Source of the DNA: an uncultured Sphingobacteriaceae bacterium
GTDB taxonomy: Bacteria; Bacteroidota; Bacteroidia; Sphingobacteriales; Sphingobacteriaceae
Assembly (NCBI GenBank): GCA_946887045.1
Contig: CAMPKC010000001.1
Location: 1 to 64,000, forward strand
Length of the DNA stretch: 64,000 nt
Direction of reading: 5' to 3'
The notes under the pieces were generated by a model. The model saw only the letters and a list, made by a program, of their open reading frames with translations. It ran no database searches and had not been told where the DNA came from. The position numbers and the translations under genes were made by a program. Shown here one piece after another: positions 45,924-54,686 of this stretch; positions within the stretch are counted from its first letter, which is position 1; the number at the start of each line of letters is the position of its first letter.

Positions 45924-46751
45924 TTAATTTAACGAAGCCATAACCTCATCCAGTTCCTGTAAAGCGGTTGCATATTCCTGCTCGGATGGAACACCATGGT
46001 GCCATTTAAGCTGATCTTCCATATAACTCACGCCTTTCCCTTTAACTGTATGTGCAATAATTAAACTGGGCTTTCCGGCTTCAAACGGCATGCTCGCAAA
46101 CGTCTCTTTCAGTTGCTGATAATCGTGACCATCCACTTGCCGTACCGCCCAGCCAAAACTTTCAAACTTCTGATCAATTGGATCTGTGTTGCAGACATCC
46201 ATTGTGCGTCCCGAAATCTGAAGTTTGTTGTGGTCAATAATTGCACAAAGATTATCCAGCTTGTAATGTGATGCTGTGAGAGCAGCTTCCCAGTTTGAGC
46301 CTTCAGGTAATTCGCCATCCCCTAAAAGGGTGAACACCTTAAAGCTTTTATCATCAAGTTTAGCAGCGATAGCATTCCCCACGCTTAAAGAAAGTCCGTG
46401 GCCGAGAGCACCTGTATTTTGCTCCACACCATGAACTTTTTTGGTTGGATGGCCGATATAGTGCGACTTGAATTTGCACAAAGTTTCGAGATCCGATTCA
46501 GGGAAAAATCCTTTATCGGCCAGAACAACAAAAAGTGCTTCGACACAATGTCCTTTGCTTTGAATGTAGCGGTCTCTGTAGGGGGATTTAAAATTTTCGG
46601 GACCAACATTTAGCACGTCATTATACAATACATTTAAAATATCGATGCACGACAAACTGCCACCGGTATGGCCGGCTTTTGCACCATAAATGTATTTGAG
46701 TATCTTTTTGCGATACTCTACTGATTTTGCTTTAAGTTCTTTTTCTGTCAT
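45924..46751 (-). CDS. transketolase N-terminal subunit (candidate AptA)
   Basis: Thiamine-diphosphate-binding half of a split transketolase, 275 residues. AGHTGGSLSCIDILNVLYND at the start, GALGHGLSLSVGNAIAAKLD in the middle and LLGDGELPEGSNWEAALTAS with the later DHNKLQISG form the diphosphate/Mg2+ site. HTVKGKGVSYMED is the conserved loop near the substrate. The length is normal for the N-terminal subunit. It sits 20 bases after the fucose-isomerase-like gene and 12 before the partner subunit. The close linkage of isomerase, both transketolase halves and downstream kinase is the main argument for the apiose-type pathway. Confidence 0.9.
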   Translation of the reverse strand: MTEKELKAKSVEYRKKILKYIYGAKAGHTGGSLSCIDILNVLYNDVLNVGPENFKSPYRDRYIQSKGHCVEALFVVLADKGFFPESDLETLCKFKSHYIGHPTKKVHGVEQNTGALGHGLSLSVGNAIAAKLDDKSFKVFTLLGDGELPEGSNWEAALTASHYKLDNLCAIIDHNKLQISGRTMDVCNTDPIDQKFESFGWAVRQVDGHDYQQLKETFASMPFEAGKPSLIIAHTVKGKGVSYMEDQLKWHHGVPSEQEYATALQELDEVMASLN

Positions 46752-46771
46752 GATCTTAAAATTCGCTCAGC

Positions 46772-48178
46772 TTAATGCTGATAGATTTCCCAACCGAGAT
46801 AATTTTCGAATGCTTCTTTTAAAATACCGGCAGTTTTAGAAGCATTCATCACCACATGATGTTCGAATCCGTTTCTGCATACATATTGCATCAATCCCTG
46901 CAGGTTATCAATTTTAGCAACAGCTCTGTTTCCAAACGTATTTAGCTCATCATCAGTAAGCATTCCTTCGCCGAAGTAAGCCTTAATCACACCTCTGGTA
47001 TCGTCTGTACTGATTCTTCCGTACGTTAACGGCATTGCAGGTGTACGTCCATCAAGCGCACCGTAGGTATTTTCGACTCCAACGGTAGTCCCTAAAATTG
47101 GCGCGTTGCTTATGGTAATATCAGGAAGGAAGGATTTCGCCCAGTTTCCGCAATGGAACAGCACACATTTTTCTTCGTCTGAAGCGTAGTTGTTGTTCCA
47201 ATCAACCAGGGCACTTGGCGAACCTGAAGCCAACTGCATCGCATACATGGTCAATGTTCCTGTAACATCCACCTCGCAAGCACTTGGAAGCATATTTTCG
47301 CTCATCATGCTCATGCTGGTACAAACGTTACAGCCATAATTCTTTTGCAAAGATGTCCAGCACTGTATCGCGGTAGCATCTAATGAATTATCCTTCATGA
47401 AATCATGCAACACCACATCAAGCTTGGCTATCTGGATTAATGCTTCTGTTGGAGTGACTCCTGTCGAAGCGTAATTGCTTATTTTTTCGAGGCGCTCTTT
47501 AACTACCAAATCATCCTTAGTGAGTTTGTTGGCGTTTCCTAAAATCTCTGAGAGATCTACTGTAACTACAGAAATCCCATGACGCTGTAATATTTTCTCG
47601 CTATACCGTACTGTGTTAAAACCGCCCGGTCTTGCGCCAACAGCGCCGATACGTACCGATCTTAAACCTTTAACTACGCGACAAACACCTAAGAAATTTG
47701 TAAGATCTTCGATGAAAGATGGATCGGATGGATGAACCACATGTTTTGTGGTTAAAGTATATTTTATACCGAACTGATAAAGGTTATTGCAAACCGAAAT
47801 TTTTCCGCACCATGAGTCTCTTCTTCTGGCAACATCCAGTTTATCCAAATCATCAGGGTAAGCTTGAATTAAAACAGGCACGTTCAAACCAGCCAGCTTA
47901 AGTGTTTCGGCTACGCCGCGTTCATCGCCAAAGTTTGGAAGTACAACTAAAACTCCCATGATCTCGTCCTGATGTTTTCTGAATAACTCAGCACATTTTT
48001 GAGCATCGTGGAAGGTCTCCACGCCGCCAAGTTTTGATTGACCCTCGTCTAAAAGTATAGGCTTAATGTTGAGCTTTGTTAATTGTTCAATAATTTCGGT
48101 TCTTGCATCAGCAACCAGCCTGTCCGGGAAAAAATCCCTGTTACCGATTATTACGCCTAAGCTTATTGGTTCTTTCAT
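46772..48178 (-). CDS. L-fucose/L-arabinose isomerase-family protein
   Basis: Cytoplasmic aldose-ketose isomerase-like protein of 468 residues, with the fold of fucose and arabinose isomerases. Recognisable blocks are LGVIIGNRDFFPDRLV at the N-terminus, VLVVLPNFGDERGVAETL, NYGCNVCTSMSMMSENMLPSACEVDV (acidic metal ligands E and E/D), and FHCGNW near the C-terminal domain. It is shorter than classical L-fucose isomerase (about 590) and belongs to the divergent 450-500-residue group annotated only to superfamily. Upstream of a split transketolase and FGGY kinase, it could convert D-apiose to D-apulose (the ApsI step). L-fucose or L-rhamnose isomerisation is the alternative. Confidence 0.85.
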   Translation of the reverse strand: MKEPISLGVIIGNRDFFPDRLVADARTEIIEQLTKLNIKPILLDEGQSKLGGVETFHDAQKCAELFRKHQDEIMGVLVVLPNFGDERGVAETLKLAGLNVPVLIQAYPDDLDKLDVARRRDSWCGKISVCNNLYQFGIKYTLTTKHVVHPSDPSFIEDLTNFLGVCRVVKGLRSVRIGAVGARPGGFNTVRYSEKILQRHGISVVTVDLSEILGNANKLTKDDLVVKERLEKISNYASTGVTPTEALIQIAKLDVVLHDFMKDNSLDATAIQCWTSLQKNYGCNVCTSMSMMSENMLPSACEVDVTGTLTMYAMQLASGSPSALVDWNNNYASDEEKCVLFHCGNWAKSFLPDITISNAPILGTTVGVENTYGALDGRTPAMPLTYGRISTDDTRGVIKAYFGEGMLTDDELNTFGNRAVAKIDNLQGLMQYVCRNGFEHHVVMNASKTAGILKEAFENYLGWEIYQH

Positions 48179-48215
48179 TTGATTAAATGCTTTTGTTAGC
48201 TAATATTTTGTTAGA

Positions 48216-49805
48216 TTAATGTCCGTTAAAGAATATATACAAGCCCACCATTACGACAATCAGCGCTATCCATAATGTCCAAACCTGTTTTGAAGGCTTG
48301 GCCAGGTTTGTATAATCAAGTATGTTTCTTTCGTTTGATGCGGCTTTTTTATCCAATACTGTGATTAAAAAAGCCAGTGCTGAAAGCAGCACGAAGATGT
48401 AAAATGACAATTGCAGAAAGTGCGGCCACTGAGGATATTCCGCCGATGGGAACACCCATAAATACAATACACCAATTCCAAGACTGATGACTGTTCCGGC
48501 TGTTAAAGTAAAGTTAGCTGCCTTTGTTGTTGTTCTTTTCCATAACACACCAAAAAGGAACACGACCGACATGGGTGGTGCGATAAAGCCCAATACAGAT
48601 TGAAATACATCAAATAAATTTAAGCCCTTGATACTATCGATAGCCAGTGTAATAAAAATCGCTATTATCGCTCCAGCAACGTTTACAAAACGTCCTATTT
48701 TAATTATCTCTGCAGGACTTGCATCTGGCTTGTGGTTTTTCACATAAATATCCATGGTAAATACTGTACTCAAAGAATTTAGCGCAGAACCGATGGTACT
48801 TATTAAAGCCGCAATTAAAACCACGATGATTAAACCTATCATCCCGGAAGGAAACAAGCCGGTAACCATGGTTATGTAAGCTTCATCAGGACTTTTAAGA
48901 TTTGGATAAAGCACGTAGCAAATAATCCCCGGAAGGATAAACAGCGGCACATCCAGAATTTTGAGCCAGCCGATAAAATTGACTCCCAGTTGTCCCTGTT
49001 TTAAAGTTTTAGCCCCCAAAACCGATTGTACCATAGATTGATCGGTGCACCAGAACCAGACGCCCATAATCGGATAACCTAAAACGATGGCCAGCCATGG
49101 ATAATTTTTATCATCGGCAGGTAACAACAAATTCCAAAAAGTTGATGGTGTCTGATTATATACTTCCATAATTCCGCCTGCTTTTGCAAAACCAAATACG
49201 GTTAGCAATAGTGAAACGGCAATCAAAAGCAGCATTTGAAATACATTGGTATAGGCTATTGCTTTTAATCCGCCTGCAATAGAAAAACAAGCTGCCAACA
49301 ACACCATAGTTATTACAGACAGCCACATTGGAAAGCCCAACAGCTGACGGATTAATATTCCGCCTGCAAATAGAGTTAAAGCCAGCCAGGATATTAAAAT
49401 AGTTATTAAAGTATACCAGGCAAGGATATTCCGGGTTGAATCGCCGAAGCGTTTTCCCATAAATTCCGGCAATGTTTGCACCCTGGCATGTAAATATCTT
49501 GGAGCGAAAACCACCGCCAGCAGAAAAATAAACACAAAAGCATACCAGGCAAAATTACCGGCCACAATACCTGTTGTATATCCAATACTCGCCGAAGCAA
49601 TCAGCATTGAAGGACCAACATTGGTACCCCACATGTTTAAACCAATACTTGCCCAGCCAAGCGAGTTGCCGGCAAGGAACAGATTTTCTCCGCTTTTTTT
49701 GTCCTTCACAAAACTCACCCAATATCCAATTGCCAGTAAAACCAGCAGATAAAGGACGATTATTGCGTAATCAAGCGGTTGTAAATAATTATTCAGGTTG
49801 TTCAT
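48216..49805 (-). CDS. sodium:solute symporter (SSS/SGLT family)
   Basis: Inner-membrane sodium/sugar symporter of 529 residues with thirteen to fourteen predicted helices. GENLFLAGNSLGWASIGLNMWGTNVGPS near residue 40 is the SGLT-type helix-1 region that lines the substrate and sodium sites. AILISTIGSALNSLSTVFTMDIY (about 335-355) is the conserved sodium-site helix, and FWCTDQSMVQSVLGAKTLKQG is another family block. It would bring in a monosaccharide or sugar acid from the periplasm. It lies 23 bases after the MocA gene and 37 before the isomerase, so it probably serves the same pathway as the ABC importer or a companion sugar. Confidence 0.9.
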   Translation of the reverse strand: MNNLNNYLQPLDYAIIVLYLLVLLAIGYWVSFVKDKKSGENLFLAGNSLGWASIGLNMWGTNVGPSMLIASASIGYTTGIVAGNFAWYAFVFIFLLAVVFAPRYLHARVQTLPEFMGKRFGDSTRNILAWYTLITILISWLALTLFAGGILIRQLLGFPMWLSVITMVLLAACFSIAGGLKAIAYTNVFQMLLLIAVSLLLTVFGFAKAGGIMEVYNQTPSTFWNLLLPADDKNYPWLAIVLGYPIMGVWFWCTDQSMVQSVLGAKTLKQGQLGVNFIGWLKILDVPLFILPGIICYVLYPNLKSPDEAYITMVTGLFPSGMIGLIIVVLIAALISTIGSALNSLSTVFTMDIYVKNHKPDASPAEIIKIGRFVNVAGAIIAIFITLAIDSIKGLNLFDVFQSVLGFIAPPMSVVFLFGVLWKRTTTKAANFTLTAGTVISLGIGVLYLWVFPSAEYPQWPHFLQLSFYIFVLLSALAFLITVLDKKAASNERNILDYTNLAKPSKQVWTLWIALIVVMVGLYIFFNGH

Positions 49806-49827
49806 TTAAATGGTTAGGTTTTAAAAA

Positions 49828-50979
49828 TCAACTTAATTTATCCTTTGAGATATTAAAGCTTGAAAGTATATCATTCACTTTTACAGGCATTCCTGTTTCC
49901 AGGGATTTATCCATTGCCTGAAGCAAAGCGATGGTTCCAATTCCTTCTTTTATATCAGGATAAGCAGTAAAATCTTCGTTGATACTATCCGCAAAGTATT
50001 CCAGGTAATTTTGATACTCGCCTGCATGGTGACTCTGCCCTTCGAAACGGAAATAATGTTTCATTGTATCGTCGCCCCAGCGTACGATTTTTTCTTCTCC
50101 GGTTTTATCTGTAACCGAATAACGCAGCTCATGATAATCTGCCTGAGAGGCTCCTTCGGTACATCTCAATATAACACTCATTCCGCTGTCGCGGCTTGCA
50201 GGTTGCGTCGGACCGGTATATGCGCCGCTAACACGAGCTATACGGCCGTCACTGGCTTTAAAAATAAAGTGCATGGTATCATGATTTTTCAGTCCCGCTG
50301 CATGTCCGTTACTGCTGATCATTCCGTATCCCATCACCTCCTCAATATTTGGGAAATACCATCGTATAAAATCAACAGGGTGACTTAATCCGCCGTACAG
50401 CCATTTAAAGGAATTGAGTAAAGACCATCCTTTTTTTAAAAACCAGCGATGATCAGCATGGTAATGACTTTCGATTGTTATCAGTTCGCCCAATAAACCA
50501 TTTTCATAATCTTTGCGCTGCCGTTTCGCGGGTTCAAAGAAGCGGGAGCTTTGTCCCACAAAAACCTTTTTACCAGTTTTAGCACTTATTTCAAGTAACT
50601 CATTTGCGTCCGACAAATCGTCAATAAAAGGCTTTGTACATACCACATGTTTATCATGTAATAAAGCTTGTTTCACATGCTCGGCATGCAGATGATCGGG
50701 TGTATAAATGGCGATGACGTCAATTTCTTTATCATCCAGCATAGTTTGGTAGCTGGTAGTATAATTGTGGAAATCGAATTCCTTTGCACGTTGTCTGCAC
50801 ATCTCTTCGTTCGCATCGCAGATAGTTTTAAGCTCCCATTTCTCGCTGGCAAGGGCCGCTGACATTGTGCTTCGACCTTCACCAAGGCCTAATATTCCGA
50901 GTTTAAGAACCTCACCCGCCTTTGCGCTCTTATCTGCCGCACCCTCTCCTGAAGGAGAGGTGTTTAATTGTGTTAGCAT
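49828..50979 (-). CDS. Gfo/Idh/MocA oxidoreductase with repeat-encoded N-terminus
   Basis: NAD(P)-dependent oxidoreductase of 383 residues. The Rossmann loop is LKLGILGLGEGRSTMS, and the catalytic-lysine motif reads CTKPFIDDLSD (TKP in place of EKP). YGGLSHPVDFIRWYFPN is in the C-terminal domain. The first 24 or so residues (MLTQLNTSPSGEGAADKSAK...) do not belong to the fold and are encoded by a palindromic repeat copy at 50910-50960. No ATG lies between that extension and the Rossmann strand, so unless a rare start is used the repeat is translated. It begins a group with the symporter and isomerase. Substrate unknown, possibly a sugar or sugar acid. Confidence 0.88.
   Translation of the reverse strand: MLTQLNTSPSGEGAADKSAKAGEVLKLGILGLGEGRSTMSAALASEKWELKTICDANEEMCRQRAKEFDFHNYTTSYQTMLDDKEIDVIAIYTPDHLHAEHVKQALLHDKHVVCTKPFIDDLSDANELLEISAKTGKKVFVGQSSRFFEPAKRQRKDYENGLLGELITIESHYHADHRWFLKKGWSLLNSFKWLYGGLSHPVDFIRWYFPNIEEVMGYGMISSNGHAAGLKNHDTMHFIFKASDGRIARVSGAYTGPTQPASRDSGMSVILRCTEGASQADYHELRYSVTDKTGEEKIVRWGDDTMKHYFRFEGQSHHAGEYQNYLEYFADSINEDFTAYPDIKEGIGTIALLQAMDKSLETGMPVKVNDILSSFNISKDKLS
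50910..50960. repeat. CCTCACCCGCC/CTCTCC-TGAA-GGAGAG element, copy inside a gene
   Basis: CCTCACCCGCC, a variable middle, then CCTCTCC-TGAA-GGAGAGG (7-bp stem, 4-base loop). The same layout recurs at 50990-51036. This copy lies in frame within the first codons of the MocA gene. Confidence 0.85.
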
Positions 50980-50989
50980 AGTTATAAAA

Positions 50990-51036
50990 CCTCACCCGCC
51001 TGCGTTCAGTCCACCGCACCTCTCCTGAAGGAGAGG
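50990..51036. repeat. CCTCACCCGCC/CTCTCC-TGAA-GGAGAG element, intergenic copy
   Basis: Second copy of the element, in the 107-base gap before the MocA gene and 80 bases from the first. The ends (CCTCACCCGCC and TCTCCTGAAGGAGAGG) are conserved and the middle differs, so it is a family of elements rather than one recent duplication. Confidence 0.85.
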
Positions 51037-51086
51037 AGTTTGGGCAGAAAAGCTTGACGGCCTTTTTACTTTTTAATTTTTACTTT

Positions 51087-53618
51087 TTAATTTTCAATTA
51101 CTTTATCAAGAAACACCCACGTTTCGCCGGGCTTTGTTCCTTCAATACCTTGCTGGTACTTCTTCATTAAATTATTCCAGTCATCCACACGTGGATTATT
51201 CTCGGTTGTTTTTGGATTTAATTTGTCAAGGCTAGCCCCTCTCGGGATGCTGATAATCAGCATCAACTGACCACCGTTTTTGAACACCTGTAATTGCTGG
51301 AAATCAGCATTACAGAAACCTTTTGAAACTTCTGGCCATTGCTTAAACTGAGTGGCATGATAGTCGAGGTATTCTTTTTGTAAAAGCGAATCTTTAACCA
51401 GATCAGCCGTTAAAAGGATATTGTCCCACTCTTTCACAATTGTTGAACCCGGGCAATGCTTTTTCCGGTTAAACTCATAAAAAGGAGCATTGTAAATTTT
51501 CACTGAATTATCAGGGAACTTTATCAATAAATCTTTGCGGATTTTCTCAGGATTTTCTATCGCTCCGTAAATCACTGTATGGTTACTCCATTGATAGATA
51601 TTTTCCATTGGAATTCCATGTTTGCGAGCTATTTCGGCAATGGAGCTTACATCATGTTTTGTACCTGCCGCTCCTACTATCTCTACAACCTTCTTCTTTT
51701 CAGAGTGGTTAATTTCCCTGTCGGGAGAAGCTGGTGCTTTTTCTCTTAATAAGTATCTATATGCTTGTTGTAATCCGGCTTTAAGCCTGATACTATCTGC
51801 TACCTGCGGACCATTATTCTCCCACACGTTACCCGGGCCGTTAGCATTTTGAAGATATTTATCAGCAGGGGTCCAGTTGTTTTTTACAGTAAAATAGGAC
51901 GATCCCTCGTCTGTATATAAATAAAACCAATGATTGGGGTCGTGAACATAAGGTGCTTTGTAAATACTATCGACGTAGTTTTCAGCAATTAAAGAACCCG
52001 GTTGGGCAGATAAGGTATAAATTGATGAAACATCGTACATGTGTTTGGCATAACGATGAATCTTGTTAGCAACAATGCGGTTATTGCGCATTGTATTAAT
52101 AGTTTTAGACCATCCCCAACCCATGGAAATCCCGGTGTAAGACACTTCAGAGATATCATTATGTTCAATCCTGATACCTTTTACATATCCGGCACTGATG
52201 CCTATACTGCCCCAATCTTCATTAGTAACATCGGTAACCAGGTTATTGCTCACTAAAACATTTGTGCAAACATCCCTTTCGTCCTGCGGATTATATGGAA
52301 CATGCACCTCATGCGCTTCGTCAGAATATACGCCTACATGAATCCCCGTTCCTCCGATATCTTTAAATAAATTCCCTTTTATCTGGTCGTTATGTGTTCC
52401 TCTTTTATAATCCAACCCTGTAGAGGCAAGATGTTCAAAGCGGCAAGATTCAAAACCTGTATTATTTGTAAATGACACTTCAACCGCAGCAGCTGGTCGA
52501 CCTACCCAGGCCTGATTTTCCATTCCTGCTTTATCTGGTGTACCGGGAATTTTCAGTTTATAAGCATCGAGCATGTACATGCCGGATTGGTGTGGAACGT
52601 GCCCTTCTTTTGATGGACGAAGCCACGTTGAATGCTGGAAAGAAATCCCTTTAAAGGAGACATATGCAACCGGACGATCGATCGTTCCCTGAATCTTAAC
52701 AAGTGTTTCTAAATACGGAACCGTTACAGTAGCTGTATTCAAATTTTCGTTGACCTTCGGCCAATAATAGACCTTCTGATTGCGTTTGTCCAGATACCAC
52801 TCGCCAGGTTCATTTAAAAATTCAATGGCATTTGAAAGAAAGAATGCAGAATTGCCGGTCGTTTTTGAAATCCATGGAGCCGGCCATGGATGCTCGGACT
52901 GAACCCGACTTTCAGGCTGATAAAAAGACAGCTTAGCGCTATCCCCCTTCGTTTCAACCGATTTGACCCTTAAATTTGCAATTGCCCACCACTGATGAAT
53001 GAGCATTTCCAGGCCGTTGGCATTTCTAAGATCTGCGGTCGGTTTTGGAATCCAGCAAGTTTCTTCCTTATGGTTCCAGGAAAGAATACGGTTCATCGTA
53101 CCGATTTTAACATCCCGGGAACGGACAGCCTTTACATTATTTACCCAAAGCTGGCGGAAATCCAGAACATTATCTCCGATAATCGGCGCATCAGCAACCC
53201 AAACTTTTCCCTGTGCTTCCGCTGGCAACCCTGCAATGTTACTGGAAGTTCTTTGCCATCTTTTTACGGTTATTCCACCACTTATTATCGGAATTTCGCC
53301 TTTTGCCGCTTCAAAAACAGTAGGACTCGCCGCTGTTCCCGAATCTTCCGGCCGAATAAACAGCGGTTCGTCAATAGTATAAACTCCACCCCGAAGAATA
53401 ATTGTAATTCCATTTGATATGGATGGGTCTGACAACCTTCTCAACTCGCGTGCCTTTCTTAAAGCCAAACCAATATCAGCCAGAGGTTTTGCTTTACTTC
53501 CCGGATTTGAATTATTACCCTTGGGCGAAACCCATATTTCGGCTGCCTCTGCTTTAAAGAAAACAAGACAGAGAAACAGCAATAAAAAAGCGGTAAAACG
53601 TTTGGTTAAAAAGGTCAT
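51087..53618 (-). CDS. right-handed beta-helix protein fused to an L-rhamnose mutarotase module
   Basis: Exported protein of 843 residues in two parts. A Sec signal peptide (1-25) and IWVSPKGNNSNPGSKAKPL open a parallel beta-helix (about 30-600) of the kind found in pectin-acting lyases and hydrolases, with Asn/His-rich repeat turns (IRIEHNDISEVSYTGISMGW). From about residue 640 the sequence KKVVEIVGAAGTKHDVSS starts a two-domain ferredoxin-like module. It contains YLDYHATQFKQWPEVSKGF, QLMLIISIPRG and GTKPGETWVFLDK, which matches stand-alone Bacteroidota proteins annotated as L-rhamnose mutarotase. Fusion would place rhamnose anomer conversion next to polymer cleavage. No frameshift or stop separates the parts. 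Confidence 0.85.
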   Translation of the reverse strand: MTFLTKRFTAFLLLFLCLVFFKAEAAEIWVSPKGNNSNPGSKAKPLADIGLALRKARELRRLSDPSISNGITIILRGGVYTIDEPLFIRPEDSGTAASPTVFEAAKGEIPIISGGITVKRWQRTSSNIAGLPAEAQGKVWVADAPIIGDNVLDFRQLWVNNVKAVRSRDVKIGTMNRILSWNHKEETCWIPKPTADLRNANGLEMLIHQWWAIANLRVKSVETKGDSAKLSFYQPESRVQSEHPWPAPWISKTTGNSAFFLSNAIEFLNEPGEWYLDKRNQKVYYWPKVNENLNTATVTVPYLETLVKIQGTIDRPVAYVSFKGISFQHSTWLRPSKEGHVPHQSGMYMLDAYKLKIPGTPDKAGMENQAWVGRPAAAVEVSFTNNTGFESCRFEHLASTGLDYKRGTHNDQIKGNLFKDIGGTGIHVGVYSDEAHEVHVPYNPQDERDVCTNVLVSNNLVTDVTNEDWGSIGISAGYVKGIRIEHNDISEVSYTGISMGWGWSKTINTMRNNRIVANKIHRYAKHMYDVSSIYTLSAQPGSLIAENYVDSIYKAPYVHDPNHWFYLYTDEGSSYFTVKNNWTPADKYLQNANGPGNVWENNGPQVADSIRLKAGLQQAYRYLLREKAPASPDREINHSEKKKVVEIVGAAGTKHDVSSIAEIARKHGIPMENIYQWSNHTVIYGAIENPEKIRKDLLIKFPDNSVKIYNAPFYEFNRKKHCPGSTIVKEWDNILLTADLVKDSLLQKEYLDYHATQFKQWPEVSKGFCNADFQQLQVFKNGGQLMLIISIPRGASLDKLNPKTTENNPRVDDWNNLMKKYQQGIEGTKPGETWVFLDKVIEN

Positions 53619-53634
53619 TAATCGGTTATTTAAT

Positions 53635-54684
53635 TTATAATGATGCTCTCAGATTAAGCATGAATGGTAATTCCACTTTCTCGCGGTAACCTTTGGCAAT
53701 CATTTCTGCTGCCAGTAATCCCATGTGTTTATAATCTGTAGAAATGGTGGTAATTCCCTTAAGGATATATTTCTTCATCGGCGTTTCGTTGTAAGAAATC
53801 AAACCAATATCTTCTCCCACCTCAAAAGATGTAGCGCTTATTTTCTCGATCACAGATATTAAACCAGGTTCGTTAAGACAGATATAAACAGTCCCAGCCT
53901 TAAGATCTTCGTATTCTAAACTATCTATGACTTCCCTTTCAAAGGCATACTGAAGGCAAAATGAGTTGAAACCGGCAATTATCTCTTTCGGGTAATAGCT
54001 ATCCTTCGGGAAAATAAGTTTAATGGTGTGGTACTTACTTAAAGGCTGTACAGCCTGCTCAAGCGCCTTGTAAATATCCTTTTGGAAGTTTTCATATATG
54101 CAACCATATTTACCATGAACTTCCGGAAGCGCTTTATCCAGCAGAATCAACTTCTCTTTCGGAATGGCGTCAATCAGAACTTCGGCCTCATCTTCACTAT
54201 CAAGAAAATGTGGTATAATAGCATAGTGAGAATAGTCGTTCTTCTGAGTAATAAGCCTTTTAAACAATTTAAAATCATTATTATAGATATAAAAATCTAT
54301 AGGCACATGCGTTCCAAGATTCGCAACGAAAGCATCGTAAAAAACCTTTTTCTCTTCGCTGATTTTATTAATTAAAAGACAAACTTTAAGCTCTTGCTTT
54401 ATCTCTGTGGTAATTACATAATGGCCTTTTCCGGGGACAGAGCTAAGCACTCCCAAATGCTGCAAATACTTATAACTTCTATCCGCTGTTTCTCTGGATA
54501 TTTCTAAATTATAGGTAAGCTCATTCAGCGAGGGCAGTAAAATATTTTTGTGGATTTTGCCCGATTCTATCGCCTCTAGAATAGAATGCGCGAGCTGTAA
54601 GTATTTCGGTGTTGCCGAATGCATATCCACCTGAATGTTCTCGAAAAATTTGTTGTGAGTTGTAGTAGCATAGGTTGACTTCAT
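53635..54684 (-). CDS. GntR-type regulator with LacI-like sensor domain
   Basis: Transcription factor of 349 residues. The N-terminal winged helix (about 20-90) carries PSLNELTYNLEISRETADRSYKYL and VPGKGHYV, the GntR recognition and wing motifs. The rest is a periplasmic-binding-protein-like effector domain (HTIKLIFPKDSYYPKEIIAGF, GLISYNETPMKKYILKGITT, YKHMGLLAAEMI). This GntR/LacI hybrid type regulates fucose, rhamnose and related sugar loci in Bacteroidota. The frame is open from a GTG at 54690, but the ATG at 54684, two bases past the GH2 stop, is the better start. Being inside the operon it controls its own synthesis and probably responds to a sugar released by the neighbours. Confidence 0.88.
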   Translation of the reverse strand: MKSTYATTTHNKFFENIQVDMHSATPKYLQLAHSILEAIESGKIHKNILLPSLNELTYNLEISRETADRSYKYLQHLGVLSSVPGKGHYVITTEIKQELKVCLLINKISEEKKVFYDAFVANLGTHVPIDFYIYNNDFKLFKRLITQKNDYSHYAIIPHFLDSEDEAEVLIDAIPKEKLILLDKALPEVHGKYGCIYENFQKDIYKALEQAVQPLSKYHTIKLIFPKDSYYPKEIIAGFNSFCLQYAFEREVIDSLEYEDLKAGTVYICLNEPGLISVIEKISATSFEVGEDIGLISYNETPMKKYILKGITTISTDYKHMGLLAAEMIAKGYREKVELPFMLNLRASL

Positions 54685-54686
54685 AA

